Below, one piece after another: positions 1 through 9,710 of a stretch of DNA of 64,000 nucleotides. The notes under the pieces were generated by a model, which was not told where the DNA came from, did not search any database, and saw only the letters and a program-made list of their open reading frames with translations. This DNA is from GCA-020344555 sp964548955 (GTDB lineage Bacteria; Planctomycetota; Phycisphaerae; UBA1845). A program made the translations under genes and the position numbers. The stretch covers positions 70,299-134,298 of the forward strand of contig CAZJTP010000001.1 in assembly GCA_964548955.1 (NCBI GenBank), in the 5' to 3' direction. Positions within the stretch are counted from its first letter, which is position 1; each line of letters opens with the position of its first letter.

Positions 1-1830
1 GGGATCATGGTCGTAGATCGGCTGTGTTTCGCCGGTGGTTCGGTTGCAGCACTCCCTTTCCATGTCGTAGATGGGCGTGTGCAGACACCCGCCATGCGGG
101 GGGATGTCAGCGAAGTCCTCGGTGCAAGCATTCCTGTCATCGCAGGGAGCGCAAGGATCACGCGGGTAATCGCACTCTGCACCGCCAACGTAATGACCGC
201 CGTTGTTCTCGCAGCCGGACTCGTAGTCCTCGTTATCGTAGCAATCATCGGGTCCGAAACAGCAAACGCCAGTTTCGCAGACTCCGGCCCCGCAAACGCT
301 CGGATTTGGTACGTATAGACCGTCAAGCCAGTACCCGCCGAACGCATCGCACACCAACTCATTCACGGTGTTGCATCCGCTCAGGCTGCCGCACTCACCA
401 CGCGGGCATTGGATCACTTCACCGCTGAGCGGATTGCAGGGCATCCCGTCCAACGCACCGCCTACACATAAACCCCCAAGACACGTACCATTCGGGCATT
501 CCGTTATCCCATCGAGACTACAATGGAAGCCGTCACGGGACCCGCCCACGCACACGTCGCCGCAGCACGCCGCTATAGGGCAGGGCGCCACTGTGATATG
601 CAGTTGGTAAGTTCCCAGCGTCTCGTCCGCCGCAGAGTAGACTGGATAGTAGTACGTTCCCTTTGGCAACGGACCGAACGTCACCCAGGGATTGTCATCC
701 CCGCAGAAGGGGGGCCCCACGCCGTGACCTGGATAACCATAGTCCGTCTTGTTTTGGATGTAGACGCCGCTGCTCTCGATCCTGCCGGAGCACGGGCATC
801 CGCGATATAGGTGCGTGTAAACCAGGTCTAACGGGCCCCCATCTATATCGGTGCAACAGAAGTCTATTACCACATGTGCACACGCATCAATATAAAACGC
901 CTCCCACCACCCCGGATCCGGGTTGTCACCATCCGGGTTGAACTCGGGATCGCCGCACCACGGCGTACACACCCCGCCCGGGTAGCACTCGCGGTCCAAC
1001 TCACAGGTGTTGCCAGGATTGTTACCACCCTCACATTCATACCCGGTGCACGTATCGCCAACGTAGCACACGTCGTCATTAGTGCAACTTGTCCCCGGAT
1101 GGGCACTGCCCTGGCACTCTCGACTCTTGCACATCCCGCCGTCACAGTCCACGTGAAAATCACAGGGCTGCCCGCCCTGCGACCCCTCTATACAGATTCC
1201 GGTAACGTCATCGAATGTCGCCGCGGAGTTGTCACCGGTCGTCGTCACCTGGATCGGATCGCCGCCGAGGTCCGGCACCTGAATCTGTAGCAGAAGTGGT
1301 TGGAAGCAGTTGTCGGCGCCTGTATGCCAAGGCTGTGGACAGCAGTTCGGATCGCACGAGCTACCAAAGCCAATATCATCGAAGCCCGTGGGGCAGGCGT
1401 CCGGCATCGTCACCTCCGTGCACTCGCCTGTCTCCGGGTCGCAGCAGGCTTTGACTGTACACAGTTCTGCATCTGGCGTGTTTACGCAAGGTCCATAGTC
1501 TACACACTCGCCGCTGACCTGACCTGCGCAGTCTTCGTTAGTAATGCACACCTCACCGGCGTGATCGCCGGTGTCACACCGCTTACAGTCCTCATCGGTG
1601 GCGCACTCCGGTCCAAAGGGGTCGTTCCAGCATACTGCGCAGCTTGTTCCGACGCCGAGAAACACACCGTGCTCCTCGCACACTGCCTCGGTTTCTATGG
1701 TGCATGCTCCTGTACTCCCGTCACAACACGCGCCTTCGTCGGCGGTCTGCGCACGAGCGGCTCCATCACCCCACACAACTACGATTGCTACAAAAAACGT
1801 CTTCCAAACGGTCAAGTGATTCCAGATCAT
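1..1830 (-). CDS. Large cysteine-rich secreted protein, 3' part missing (runs off left edge)
   Basis: Reading the minus strand from an ATG at 1830 gives an uninterrupted frame of 610 codons reaching base 1, so the C-terminus is outside the window. The N-terminus (MIWNHLTVWKTFFVAIVVVW, then an ARAQ cleavage-like site) is a signal peptide. The remainder is very rich in Cys in repeated ACCDxxTGxC-like blocks (for example ACCDGSTGAC, ACCDPETGEC, ACCGDVCVGG) and CxxDxxC segments; the middle (about residues 290-400) is a less Cys-rich beta-type stretch. Similar Cys blocks occur in the protease at 35116-40083. The protein is presumably extracellular and disulfide-bonded. No enzymatic motif is seen, and the function is unknown. 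The start is preceded by CTGGAGAATCTGCC, a plausible ribosome site. Confidence 0.82.
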   Translation of the reverse strand, partial: MIWNHLTVWKTFFVAIVVVWGDGAARAQTADEGACCDGSTGACTIETEAVCEEHGVFLGVGTSCAVCWNDPFGPECATDEDCKRCDTGDHAGEVCITNEDCAGQVSGECVDYGPCVNTPDAELCTVKACCDPETGECTEVTMPDACPTGFDDIGFGSSCDPNCCPQPWHTGADNCFQPLLLQIQVPDLGGDPIQVTTTGDNSAATFDDVTGICIEGSQGGQPCDFHVDCDGGMCKSRECQGSAHPGTSCTNDDVCYVGDTCTGYECEGGNNPGNTCELDRECYPGGVCTPWCGDPEFNPDGDNPDPGWWEAFYIDACAHVVIDFCCTDIDGGPLDLVYTHLYRGCPCSGRIESSGVYIQNKTDYGYPGHGVGPPFCGDDNPWVTFGPLPKGTYYYPVYSAADETLGTYQLHITVAPCPIAACCGDVCVGGSRDGFHCSLDGITECPNGTCLGGLCVGGALDGMPCNPLSGEVIQCPRGECGSLSGCNTVNELVCDAFGGYWLDGLYVPNPSVCGAGVCETGVCCFGPDDCYDNEDYESGCENNGGHYVGGAECDYPRDPCAPCDDRNACTEDFADIPPHGGCLHTPIYDMERECCNRTTGETQPIYDHDP

Positions 1831-2358
1831 GGCAGATTCTCCAGTGACAGAGTGACGTCAAGACGATACGTGGTGGCATATCTGTGCGGATGTAGACGCA
1901 TTGTGGATGCAAACTCCCCGGATCGGTGACACCCCTCCACACTTGGCACCCGCTCAGCCCTACTGCCTGCCACGAACAACCAGGGGTACGCAACAGCAAT
2001 TGGGTTATGTGTATCGTATATCATTATGCAGAACCGACGTGTCCCGGAGCAACAGAAAAACTTGAATCACACTGCGGCGACAGTTCATCTTCCAGCCGTG
2101 ATGCAAATGATGGCCGCACGGCCTGCGCATATAAGAAGAATGGGATAACTGGGTAATATAGGTATCAGGAATTCTGCGAAACCCGGTGATATACACGCGT
2201 TCACCTAACGTAAATCTAGGCCGAAGTTACCCTCGATCGGCGTTATCAGTACTGGGAGAAGGGTTTGTAGTCATGTAAAATCGGCTTTTTCAGTACTGCT
2301 AAGGAGGTCGTTCCGGAACTTCGGTCTAGGGCGCGGCCCAGTGTCTGACATAAGCTCG
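1831..2358. other. Intergenic, no gene recognised
   Basis: This stretch upstream of the left-edge gene and downstream of the beta-helix gene holds no convincing coding frame. It is less GC-rich than its surroundings and probably carries the promoter of the left-edge gene (minus strand) and the 3' end region of the beta-helix gene. Confidence 0.5.
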
Positions 2359-3963
2359 CTATTCTTGCGGGCCTGTGAACGCGCGCTGGAATGCGGCGAA
2401 GTCGTTGAGGTCCACATCCCGATCATGCTCGAAGTCGAAGATGCAGCAGCATGGTGACACGCCACCGGGTTGTGGGGCAGTTACGCAGTTTTCCCAATGC
2501 GCGAAGTCCAGCGGGTCAACATCTCCGCTGCGGTTGAAGTCGCCCATGACCAGCGGCTTTCCCGTGACAGAATAATGGTATCCCAGGTCGACGACACCCG
2601 CATCGATCGCTTCATCGCTCCGCGTCGTCATCGTGCCGAGGTTCAGATTGGCCGCCGTGTCACTGCCGGCATCGATGCAAGAACTGTCGGCAGGTTGTCC
2701 GGCCGCAGCGCAGCTCAGATAGTAACACCCGGCCGGGCCGGGAACGAACAGCGGATCGTCTCCCATGTTGCCATCGCCACCGAGCGATCCGGTCCATCCT
2801 TGGATGCAGCAATAATCAACAGCGGGCGTTGCCCCGCTCGTATTGTGTATCTGAGCGGGCTCGTCCGTGCTACCGCTGTTCGAGTTACCCCGGAGGATGC
2901 AATTGACCACCGTGGGGTCGGAATCGACGTTATAGATGCCACCGCCGCCGTACCTGGCCGTGTTTCCGGCAAGCGTGCAATTGGTCAGGATTAGGACAGC
3001 CGTGGTCGTGTTGAACATTGCACCGCCGGTCATCGCGGTGTTTTCGGCGAAGATACAGTTCGTCAGCGTCGGGCCGCTCTGATCGGTGCAGTAGACGCCA
3101 CCGCCGTTGTAGTACGCCGCATTCTCTTGGAATGAGCAGCCGGTCAAGATCGGCGTGCTCGATTCTCCGCTGTGCATTCCCCCGCCGTAGTACCCGACCG
3201 TATTCCCGCGAAATGTGCAATCCACCAGCGTCGCAGCGCTGTCATCGCCATTGCTTATACCACCACCGTAGTCAGCGGAGTTGCTGCTGAACGTGCAGTT
3301 GGTCAACGTTGGACTGCTCGATCCGGTATTATACATGCCGCCGCCGTGCTCGGATGCCCAGTTGCCGGTGAAGGTGCAGTCAACAAGGGTTGGGCTGCCT
3401 GAGGCGCTGTAGACTCCCGCGCCGCTGTCATACGGATCGTCTCCGTCGGCCCTGCCCGCGGCGATCGTAAATCCATCAAGGATTGCAGTCGCGACGGTGC
3501 CACTACCTGTCACAATGTGGTGGCTGTTCTCGTACCTCGACGGGTCCCACCGCTCACCGACGTCGTTACCGGACAGATCGCCGTTGAGTGTGGTCTCATA
3601 GGCTGCAATGTCTCGTGCGTCAGGATCGGACGCACCGCAGCCGGCATAGCCACCCGTGATAGTGACTCCATTGATGAGTCGGAAAGTCGCCGCTCGATCG
3701 CCGGGAGTCTGCTGCCGGCCCTGATCAGGTTTGTAGACACCGACCGCGACACGGATTTCGGTGATGGCCCCGCCGGACTCCAATGCGACCTTTAGTGCAT
3801 CCTGGAGCGAATTATAGGCGTTGCACCAACTGGACCCGTCATCCGCGCCGGTCGCCGTATCATCAGCGTAGATCACCTGCGACCTGACCGGTTGAGCGGT
3901 GGCGAGGATGCCGCATACAAGGAATAACCGGAGAACCTCTCGAAACACGTCTCGACCTGGCAT
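2359..3963 (-). CDS. Secreted right-handed beta-helix repeat protein with C-terminal dockerin
   Basis: 534 residues. The start chosen is the ATG at 3963, with GGGGGG about 5 bases upstream; the frame continues upstream only through the N run at 3977. A signal peptide (RLFLVCGILATAQPVRSQ) is followed by VIYADDTATGADDGSSW, the usual opening of planctomycete parallel beta-helix proteins. About ten repeats of the form xLxNCTFxxNxAxxGGGxx (residues about 165-380) build the helix. The last 65 residues carry two calcium-loop motifs, DFNRSGDVDPLDF and DFEHDRDVDLNDF, forming a dockerin type I-like module. It is probably an extracellular structural or polysaccharide-associated protein; the substrate is unknown. 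Another dockerin protein lies at 21856-22869. Confidence 0.85.
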   Translation of the reverse strand: MPGRDVFREVLRLFLVCGILATAQPVRSQVIYADDTATGADDGSSWCNAYNSLQDALKVALESGGAITEIRVAVGVYKPDQGRQQTPGDRAATFRLINGVTITGGYAGCGASDPDARDIAAYETTLNGDLSGNDVGERWDPSRYENSHHIVTGSGTVATAILDGFTIAAGRADGDDPYDSGAGVYSASGSPTLVDCTFTGNWASEHGGGMYNTGSSSPTLTNCTFSSNSADYGGGISNGDDSAATLVDCTFRGNTVGYYGGGMHSGESSTPILTGCSFQENAAYYNGGGVYCTDQSGPTLTNCIFAENTAMTGGAMFNTTTAVLILTNCTLAGNTARYGGGGIYNVDSDPTVVNCILRGNSNSGSTDEPAQIHNTSGATPAVDYCCIQGWTGSLGGDGNMGDDPLFVPGPAGCYYLSCAAAGQPADSSCIDAGSDTAANLNLGTMTTRSDEAIDAGVVDLGYHYSVTGKPLVMGDFNRSGDVDPLDFAHWENCVTAPQPGGVSPCCCIFDFEHDRDVDLNDFAAFQRAFTGPQE

Positions 3964-3976
3964 CGATCCCCCCTGG

Positions 3977-3986
3977 NNNNNNNNNN
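3977..3986. other. Assembly gap (10 N)
   Basis: A run of ten N just upstream of the beta-helix gene. It marks a scaffold join, so the true distance between the beta-helix gene and the purF side is unknown. Confidence 0.98.
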
Positions 3987-4086
3987 GCCGACAACGAAAA
4001 CGACTCTCCCCATGCCATATCATAGCGTTCCCGTGCGGGACGACCAAGCGGGTACATCGGGTGTCCCACGGTTATCGGTCGGGGGG

Positions 4087-4111
4087 CATGGCCCACACTT
4101 GCGTGGCTATG
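4087..4111. repeat. Short dispersed hairpin, copy 1
   Basis: CATGGCCCAC, a short loop, then GCGTGGCTATG form a near-palindrome. A second, better-paired copy lies at 46234-46258. Both sit in intergenic DNA, so this is a REP-like element that may also act in transcript end formation. Confidence 0.6.
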
Positions 4112-4193
4112 TCGGAGGAGGTGGATCTATGATTCACCGCACTCATACCCGCGTCTTGGGCTTGGGCATGGCACCCGTTCGGAAAGCCGGTGC

Positions 4194-5618
4194 TTACGTG
4201 AACATCCGGAGTTGCACGCGCTCCATGGCGAACTTCTCGACCGGCTCGTCCACGTTGATGGGATAATCACCGGAGAAACAAGCGGTGCAGTACTTGTCCT
4301 TGGCCATCTTGACGCAGGACAACATGCCCTCGTGCGACAGATAGTGCAGCGAATCGACGCCAAGGTAATCGCGAATCTGGGATACGGAGCGTTTGTGGGC
4401 GACCAGTTCTTCCTGACTAGGGAAGTCGATCCCGAAATAGCAGGGGTGGCGAATCGGCGGGCTGGCCACACGCAGGTGAATCTCCTTCGTACCGGCCGCC
4501 CGCAAGGCGCCGATCTTGCCGCGGGTCGTCGTGGCCCGGACCACCGAGTCCTCGACCACGATCAACCGTTTTCCTTTAACAGCCTCTTTGATCACATTGA
4601 GCTTGATCTTGACGGCCATGTCACGTCCTGACTGCGTCGGCATGATGAAGGAACGTCCGGTATAATGGCTGGTGGTAAATGCCCGGCCATAGGGTATCCC
4701 GCTCTGGTGGGCGTATCCGGTCGCGGCACATTGCGCACAGGTGGGGATCGGCACGACCAGATCGGCGTCCACGGGGGCTTCCGTCGCCAGTTGCCGGCCC
4801 ATCGCCACACGGACCATGTGAACATTCTCGCCGAACACCAGGCTCGAGGGGTCGGCGAAGTAAATGTGCTCAAAAATGCAGGCGGCCCCGCGGCCGCTCG
4901 TGTCACCGCCAAAGAAACGGCTGCTCATACCTTCGTCGTTGATCGTGACGATTTCGCCGGGCTCGACGTCACGCACATAGTTCGCGTCGATCATATCGAG
5001 CGCCCTGGTCTCCGAGGCCACTACGGTTGCCCCACATTTGGTCGTCCCGAGGCAAAGTGGCCGGAAACCCAGCGGATCGCGAGCGGCCACCATCCGATCG
5101 GGAAACAGCAGTAGCATAGAGTAGGCGCCTTGAAGATGGTTGAGGACGTGGTTGAGCGGGTCACTCTTGCCCTGGTGTGTGGGCTTTGCGAGCAGGTGAA
5201 TGATCACCTCCGTGTCACAAGTCGTCTGGAAAATGTGCCCGACCTGCTCGTAGTTCCGCCGCAGCAGGGCGGCGTTGATCAGGTTGCCGTTGTGGGCGAC
5301 CGCAACCTGCCCACCCGCGAAGCTGAACATAAGCGGCTGTGAGTTGCTCTCGGTGCACGAACCGGTCGTCGAGTAACGTGTGTGCCCGATGGCAATGCGA
5401 CCGCGAATCCGCTCCAGACTTTGCTCGTCGAAAACCCGGTTGACCAATCCCAGGCCGACGTGACGGAGCAGGAACTCTCCGTTTGTCGAGACGATCCCCG
5501 CGGATTCCTGACCCCGGTGCTGCAAGGCGTACAACCCGAGGTGGGTCAGGTAGACAGCGTCCTCATGCCCCCAGATGCCGAAAAGACCGCAATTGTGTCG
5601 AATGGATGAATCGTGCAC
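4194..5618 (-). CDS. purF: Amidophosphoribosyltransferase
   Basis: Catalyses the first committed step of purine synthesis, PRPP plus glutamine to 5-phosphoribosylamine, in the cytoplasm. About 474 residues if started at GTG 5618, leaving a 9-residue propeptide (VHDSSIRHN) before the catalytic Cys10 of CGLFGIWG. Processing of such a propeptide is known in the Bacillus-type enzyme. The glutaminase domain (Ntn hydrolase: LQHRGQESAG, HTRYSTTGS, AHNGNLIN) occupies the N-terminal half. The phosphoribosyltransferase domain has the PRPP loop VVEDSVVRATTTRG near residue 360. Cys residues at HPCYFG and CTACFSG match the [4Fe-4S]-binding class. The frame is open to a TTG at 5756, which would add 46 residues; no strong ribosome site supports either start. 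Confidence 0.95.
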   Translation of the reverse strand: MHDSSIRHNCGLFGIWGHEDAVYLTHLGLYALQHRGQESAGIVSTNGEFLLRHVGLGLVNRVFDEQSLERIRGRIAIGHTRYSTTGSCTESNSQPLMFSFAGGQVAVAHNGNLINAALLRRNYEQVGHIFQTTCDTEVIIHLLAKPTHQGKSDPLNHVLNHLQGAYSMLLLFPDRMVAARDPLGFRPLCLGTTKCGATVVASETRALDMIDANYVRDVEPGEIVTINDEGMSSRFFGGDTSGRGAACIFEHIYFADPSSLVFGENVHMVRVAMGRQLATEAPVDADLVVPIPTCAQCAATGYAHQSGIPYGRAFTTSHYTGRSFIMPTQSGRDMAVKIKLNVIKEAVKGKRLIVVEDSVVRATTTRGKIGALRAAGTKEIHLRVASPPIRHPCYFGIDFPSQEELVAHKRSVSQIRDYLGVDSLHYLSHEGMLSCVKMAKDKYCTACFSGDYPINVDEPVEKFAMERVQLRMFT

Positions 5619-5944
5619 GGAAACAAACGTCGAAAAATCGAAACGCCGAATAATCAAAACACCAAGACTCGAAACGCCGCGGCATTCGGCTGTCGGCGCC
5701 TTGACGGTTCCTCGTTCTGACTCTTCGACGCTTTCGGGCTGAAAGTCGGCCGACAAGCAAGCCTATTCGCCGCGGGTCTGGCCGTCAACCACCAGGAACA
5801 AACCATCGGTTACAGGTGAGTGTCAAGTTAGCGGGTAGAGTCTTGAACCGATCCCGGAGCGCCAGCGACGAGTTGAAACCGAGGTTTGCGATCAAAACTC
5901 CGCAGGCCGAATTTCAACCTGTGGGACTGACCTTGAACCTGTTG

Positions 5945-5964
5945 GACCGGCTTTCCAGTCTGTC
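5945..5964. repeat. Short dispersed hairpin (GACCGRCT-TTCC-AGTC type), copy 1
   Basis: GACCGGCT, loop TTCC, AGTCTGTC: an imperfect stem in the 5757-6176 gap between divergent purF and the 6177 gene. The same element occurs with a perfect 8-bp stem at 15382-15401. The rest of this gap holds no recognisable gene and probably contains both promoters. Confidence 0.6.
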
Positions 5965-6176
5965 CGGGACAGGTTGAACCTGCCAACGGTGAGGGTCCAC
6001 AGGCGTTCCGTTTGACCGCTCGCACATCTCTATAATGGCACAGATCGAGCAGTAAGGCCTGGGAGGCACACCAGGCTGCTGCGGGCGCTTCCGCCTGACC
6101 CTCGACGATGCCTGGAAACGGGGGTGTCTTGGAGGCTGTCGTTTCGTATAATAACGCCAGGGGAGGTGTTTGAGGC

Positions 6177-6809
6177 GTGAGCAGATTCTACCGGTGGGGG
6201 ATCGCAATTCTGTTGGTGCTATCGGTTCACGTGATCCGCGTCGACGCAGCCGAGCTTCAGGTCCACGACCTCAGTATGTCGGCGGGCACGACCGCGGATC
6301 TTCTGGTATCGGGGGCCATTGCCGGTGAATCCACGTTCGGTGTCGAGGTCTTGCTCGAAATCATTCCACGGGCGGGCGTCCGCGGAACGTTGTCATTCAC
6401 ACCGTCGCCGCCGCCGGACATTATTGCCCTCGAGGACCCCTGGCCCGATGAGGGGATGTTTTCCGCGTTTGATACAGACATCACTTTGTCAACCGCCTGG
6501 AATGGGTGCGTGAACACAAACGGATCACTTGAGGCCCAGGAGGTTAACTTCGCGGGGATGCTGGCTGGCTTCCCGGTAGTTGCCAGTGCTGATGCGTCTG
6601 GCGTATGGGACGTGGTCTTGGCCACGTCGGTTGGCAATAGCAGTTGGGAAGCAGTGCCCACAACACTCCTATCCGGGACGATTACGGTCACATCGAGCGA
6701 CGATATTCCGACTGTCTCCGAATGGGGCTTGGTTGTCACGGCGCTGCTGCTTCTGGCGGGCGGAACGATCGTCATATCGCGACGAATCGCCGATGCGCAC
6801 ATCGAGTAA
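6177..6809 (+). CDS. Secreted protein with IPTVSEWG-type C-terminal sorting tail
   Basis: 210 residues, GTG start at 6177 with GGGGAGG about 10 bases upstream. The N-terminal signal peptide (AILLVLSVHVIRVDAA) is followed by one beta-rich domain of about 150 residues, then IPTVSEWG, a hydrophobic segment (LVVTALLLLAGGTIVI) and SRR. This tail matches the IPTL-CTERM type of sorting signal, thought to be recognised at the membrane and processed or anchored to the envelope. The body (SAGTTADLLVSG, WDVVLATSVGNSSWE) resembles a cohesin-like beta-sandwich, which would be interesting beside the dockerin proteins, but this is only a weak impression by eye. The same tail occurs at 51380-52714. Confidence 0.8.
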   Translation: MSRFYRWGIAILLVLSVHVIRVDAAELQVHDLSMSAGTTADLLVSGAIAGESTFGVEVLLEIIPRAGVRGTLSFTPSPPPDIIALEDPWPDEGMFSAFDTDITLSTAWNGCVNTNGSLEAQEVNFAGMLAGFPVVASADASGVWDVVLATSVGNSSWEAVPTTLLSGTITVTSSDDIPTVSEWGLVVTALLLLAGGTIVISRRIADAHIE

Positions 6810-6848
6810 CTCGCGCTCCTCGTCGCTGCGAGCGAATCCGGCTACGAT

Positions 6849-8768
6849 GTGTGCGTGCCAACGCCCGAGTCCACCGAAATAGCGGTGCGTAGCCAGTCGT
6901 GGCTGCGGCTGGTGATCCTTGCCGCCGCCGCGGCCAACATCGCGTCACTCCTGAGCGTACTTTACGTGGGTCGCATCCACCCGGTGCGTTACCACTTGGT
7001 GCTCCCTTCCGACGCGGGGATCACTACGGTGTTCGGTGCCGGTTCGATCATGGCTGCCGTCCTCCTGATAGTCGGCCTCTGGATCGTAACGCATCCTCGA
7101 TCGAGACGAATCGACACCGGCAATCGAACGAACGTATCCGCTGAGGGCTGTCGGGCGTGGATTCCGGCTGCCGTCGCTCCTGTGTGGTGCGTCGTCTTCG
7201 TTCAGCATCCACGGGTCAATCTCTTAATCGTCTTCGGTGGAATCCTGTTGACCGCCTGGGCCGTCGCCCGTTTCGTTCGTGCAGTCCTTGGTGGCGTGGC
7301 GCCGAGCTTTGCTCAAGAGATACGGATCGAGAAAAGAGAGGAACGAGCTGCGCGCTGGTGGCGGGAAGGCTGGTTTATCTTCGTCGCGGTGTTGGCAATC
7401 GGATTCACCGTCTTTCATACGTATGTACAGATCAGACTGCACCGATCTCTTCAATACGGCAGTCCGGACATCGGGTACTACGCGGAGATTCTGACGAATG
7501 CCCTGCGCGGGCGAGGCCTGAGATGTGAGGCCTACGGGCATGATTTCTTCGGAGAGCATTTCAGCCCCGGCCTTTATCTGCTCGTTCCAGTGTGGGCATT
7601 CTGGCCGCACATCGAGACGTTGATGTTTCTGGGAGCGGGTGCCGTGTCCAGCGGCGCCTTGGCGATCTACGCGTTGATGCGTTCACACGTGGTCTCCGCA
7701 CGCATCGCAGCCGTCGTGGCGGTTGCGTACCTGCTCTACCCCTCCAGCAGCCGGATCATCTACGGAGCCTCGTACGGATTCCACGAGATTCTCTTGGCAA
7801 TACCGCTGATGCTGTGGAGCTTCTACCACTACCATCGGCAACAATGGTGGAGAATGGCGTTGTTCGCCGCCTTGGCCTTGTCGCTTAAGGAGAATGCAGC
7901 CGTCGTCTACGGTTGCTTCGGTCTGTATGTGTTCGCCCGCAATAGTCGGGACTGGTGGGGCTTGCTGCTGCTCACGGCGTGCGCCGCTTACCTGGTCCTG
8001 AGCGTGGGCTGGATTGTCCCTTCATTCCGCGTGGACGATGCCTACTCCAAGTATTACCTGTATGAAGGCCTGGGAGGAACGCCGGGCAACATACTTACAT
8101 CGTTTGTGCGCGAGCCGTCGCGCGTGATAAACCGGCTGTGCTCATGGCAGGCGTTTAGCTATGCCCTGTCGCTTTGCGTGCCGGTCGGAATGATCCTGCT
8201 TAGAAAACCCGTCGTTCTCGTGGCTGTTCCGACGCTAGCATTTACCTGCCTGATGGACAATCCCGCCTTCGCGTCGATCCGGTTCTGGCATCAGAGTTCG
8301 GCGTTGCCGGTGCTGTGGCTCGCAACTGTTGAAGCCGTGGCAAGGCCGGGCCGCAACGGCATGAGGTCTCCACGGCTTGCAGCCGCCGTCCTCTGCTGCG
8401 CCGCGTTGACTCATTACGGGCTTGGCTTTTCTCCGATGTCCCGCACATGGCGTGATTTTTCATTGCAGACGGAAGATCGAAGCGTTCTGATTGACCGGCT
8501 GCATGAGATGATCCCTGAATCGGACAGTGTTCAAGCGACTCCTCGCCTGGCCTGTCATTTTTACAATCAACAGCACGTGTATCCACTTCACGTTGAACCA
8601 CCACAACCGCCCGGCTGGGTTGTAATCGACACGCAGGACACGTTTGTCAGCCCGGACGATCGCGCCACGCTCGAACGACTTCGCGACGTACTTCTGTCAA
8701 ACGATTCGTACGACCTTGTGCTTCACGACGGTTCGGTGCATGTGTTCAGACAACGCACCGGAGCGTAA
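6849..8768 (+). CDS. Polytopic membrane protein, DUF2079-type (GT-C-like)
   Basis: About 639 residues from GTG 6849 (GTG 6855 also possible; no clear ribosome site), 39 bases after the preceding gene. About ten hydrophobic segments are visible. The block from SPDIGYYAEILTNALRG to FGEHFSPGLYLLVP is characteristic of the DUF2079 family, whose members resemble GT-C glycosyltransferases with the active site on the outer face of the inner membrane. The C-terminal about 110 residues are soluble. Glycosylation of an envelope substrate is an inference; no donor or acceptor can be named. Confidence 0.8.
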   Translation: MCVPTPESTEIAVRSQSWLRLVILAAAAANIASLLSVLYVGRIHPVRYHLVLPSDAGITTVFGAGSIMAAVLLIVGLWIVTHPRSRRIDTGNRTNVSAEGCRAWIPAAVAPVWCVVFVQHPRVNLLIVFGGILLTAWAVARFVRAVLGGVAPSFAQEIRIEKREERAARWWREGWFIFVAVLAIGFTVFHTYVQIRLHRSLQYGSPDIGYYAEILTNALRGRGLRCEAYGHDFFGEHFSPGLYLLVPVWAFWPHIETLMFLGAGAVSSGALAIYALMRSHVVSARIAAVVAVAYLLYPSSSRIIYGASYGFHEILLAIPLMLWSFYHYHRQQWWRMALFAALALSLKENAAVVYGCFGLYVFARNSRDWWGLLLLTACAAYLVLSVGWIVPSFRVDDAYSKYYLYEGLGGTPGNILTSFVREPSRVINRLCSWQAFSYALSLCVPVGMILLRKPVVLVAVPTLAFTCLMDNPAFASIRFWHQSSALPVLWLATVEAVARPGRNGMRSPRLAAAVLCCAALTHYGLGFSPMSRTWRDFSLQTEDRSVLIDRLHEMIPESDSVQATPRLACHFYNQQHVYPLHVEPPQPPGWVVIDTQDTFVSPDDRATLERLRDVLLSNDSYDLVLHDGSVHVFRQRTGA

Positions 8769-8834
8769 ACGCCTCGTTCCTTTCGGAGAGTCAGAAAGAT
8801 CAAGCCGTCAGCGTGAGGCCCATTGAAATGCACC

Positions 8835-9683
8835 CTACGTGTCACTCCGGCTCAGGATGACGATGCCGGCGGCGTCCGCGTCGGCGATCATCTGCTTGCG
8901 GTCGACGATGAGCGTTTTACCCGCTTCGATGACCAGCATCCTCGCGCCGCCGTGCTTCATGTTGGCAATCGTCTCGGGGCCGACGGTGGGAACGTCGAAA
9001 CGCATGTCCTGATCCGGTTTAGCCGCCTTCACGAGAGTCCAGCCGCCTTGCGGACAGAGCTTCCCCGCCCGTTCGATCATTCCGTCGGTACCCTCGATCG
9101 CCTCGACCGCGATGACCTCGGTTTCCTTTACCGCGATTGACTGGCCGATGTCGAGCCGGCCCATTTCCCTGGCGATGCGCCAGCCGAACTCGGCGTCCTT
9201 GCACTGTGCGCCCGCGGGTTGACGGTGCGTCAGAACGCCCTCCGGAGCCATGTGCTCACCGCAGTAGTGCACGCAGTCCTGCATGATGATCCCGTTTTCG
9301 TCGAACTCGTCGGCTACCGCTGACAGTACGGTGTCATTACGCTTGTCCGGTATCGTAAAGAACCAGATTCTCAGCGCGGTCACATCCGGCAGTAGACGAA
9401 GCAGCCGCAGCCGCCCGTACATGCTTTTCTTCTCGACCGAGCCCGCGAGGATGACGCGCCGCGCACCGTGGCGCTTGAGGACGCGGATCCATCGACCGAT
9501 GCGGGCCAGACCCGCCCAACGAAACGTATCCGCCCGCTCGGCGAGCGCGGCATTCGCGAATCCGCGCAGCCCGACGACGGTCACATGACACCCAACGCGC
9601 TTGGCGCCTTCAAGCACCATGAAGGGGAAGCGTCCCGCTCCCGCGATGATGCCGAGTCGAGTTGCCGTGGGCGCGGTCGTCAT
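8835..9683 (-). CDS. lpxI: UDP-2,3-diacylglucosamine pyrophosphatase, LpxI type
   Basis: 282 residues. Hydrolyses UDP-2,3-diacylglucosamine to lipid X and UMP in lipid A synthesis, at the cytoplasmic face. The N-terminal GIIAGAGRFP motif, the internal VILAGSVEKK, and C-terminal DVPTVGPETI and GKTLIVDRKQMI are typical of the LpxI (DUF1009) family, and length is normal. It follows lpxD by 27 bases on the same strand, which supports the assignment and implies an LPS-type outer membrane. Confidence 0.93.
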   Translation of the reverse strand: MTTAPTATRLGIIAGAGRFPFMVLEGAKRVGCHVTVVGLRGFANAALAERADTFRWAGLARIGRWIRVLKRHGARRVILAGSVEKKSMYGRLRLLRLLPDVTALRIWFFTIPDKRNDTVLSAVADEFDENGIIMQDCVHYCGEHMAPEGVLTHRQPAGAQCKDAEFGWRIAREMGRLDIGQSIAVKETEVIAVEAIEGTDGMIERAGKLCPQGGWTLVKAAKPDQDMRFDVPTVGPETIANMKHGGARMLVIEAGKTLIVDRKQMIADADAAGIVILSRSDT

Positions 9684-9710
9684 TCAAACAGATGGTCCGC
9701 ACGGCGGACG

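Noticed and set aside
867..1163. Minus-strand frame of 98 codons
   Set aside because: Lies within the left-edge gene in another frame; the true frame is longer, starts with a signal peptide and has the repetitive Cys pattern.
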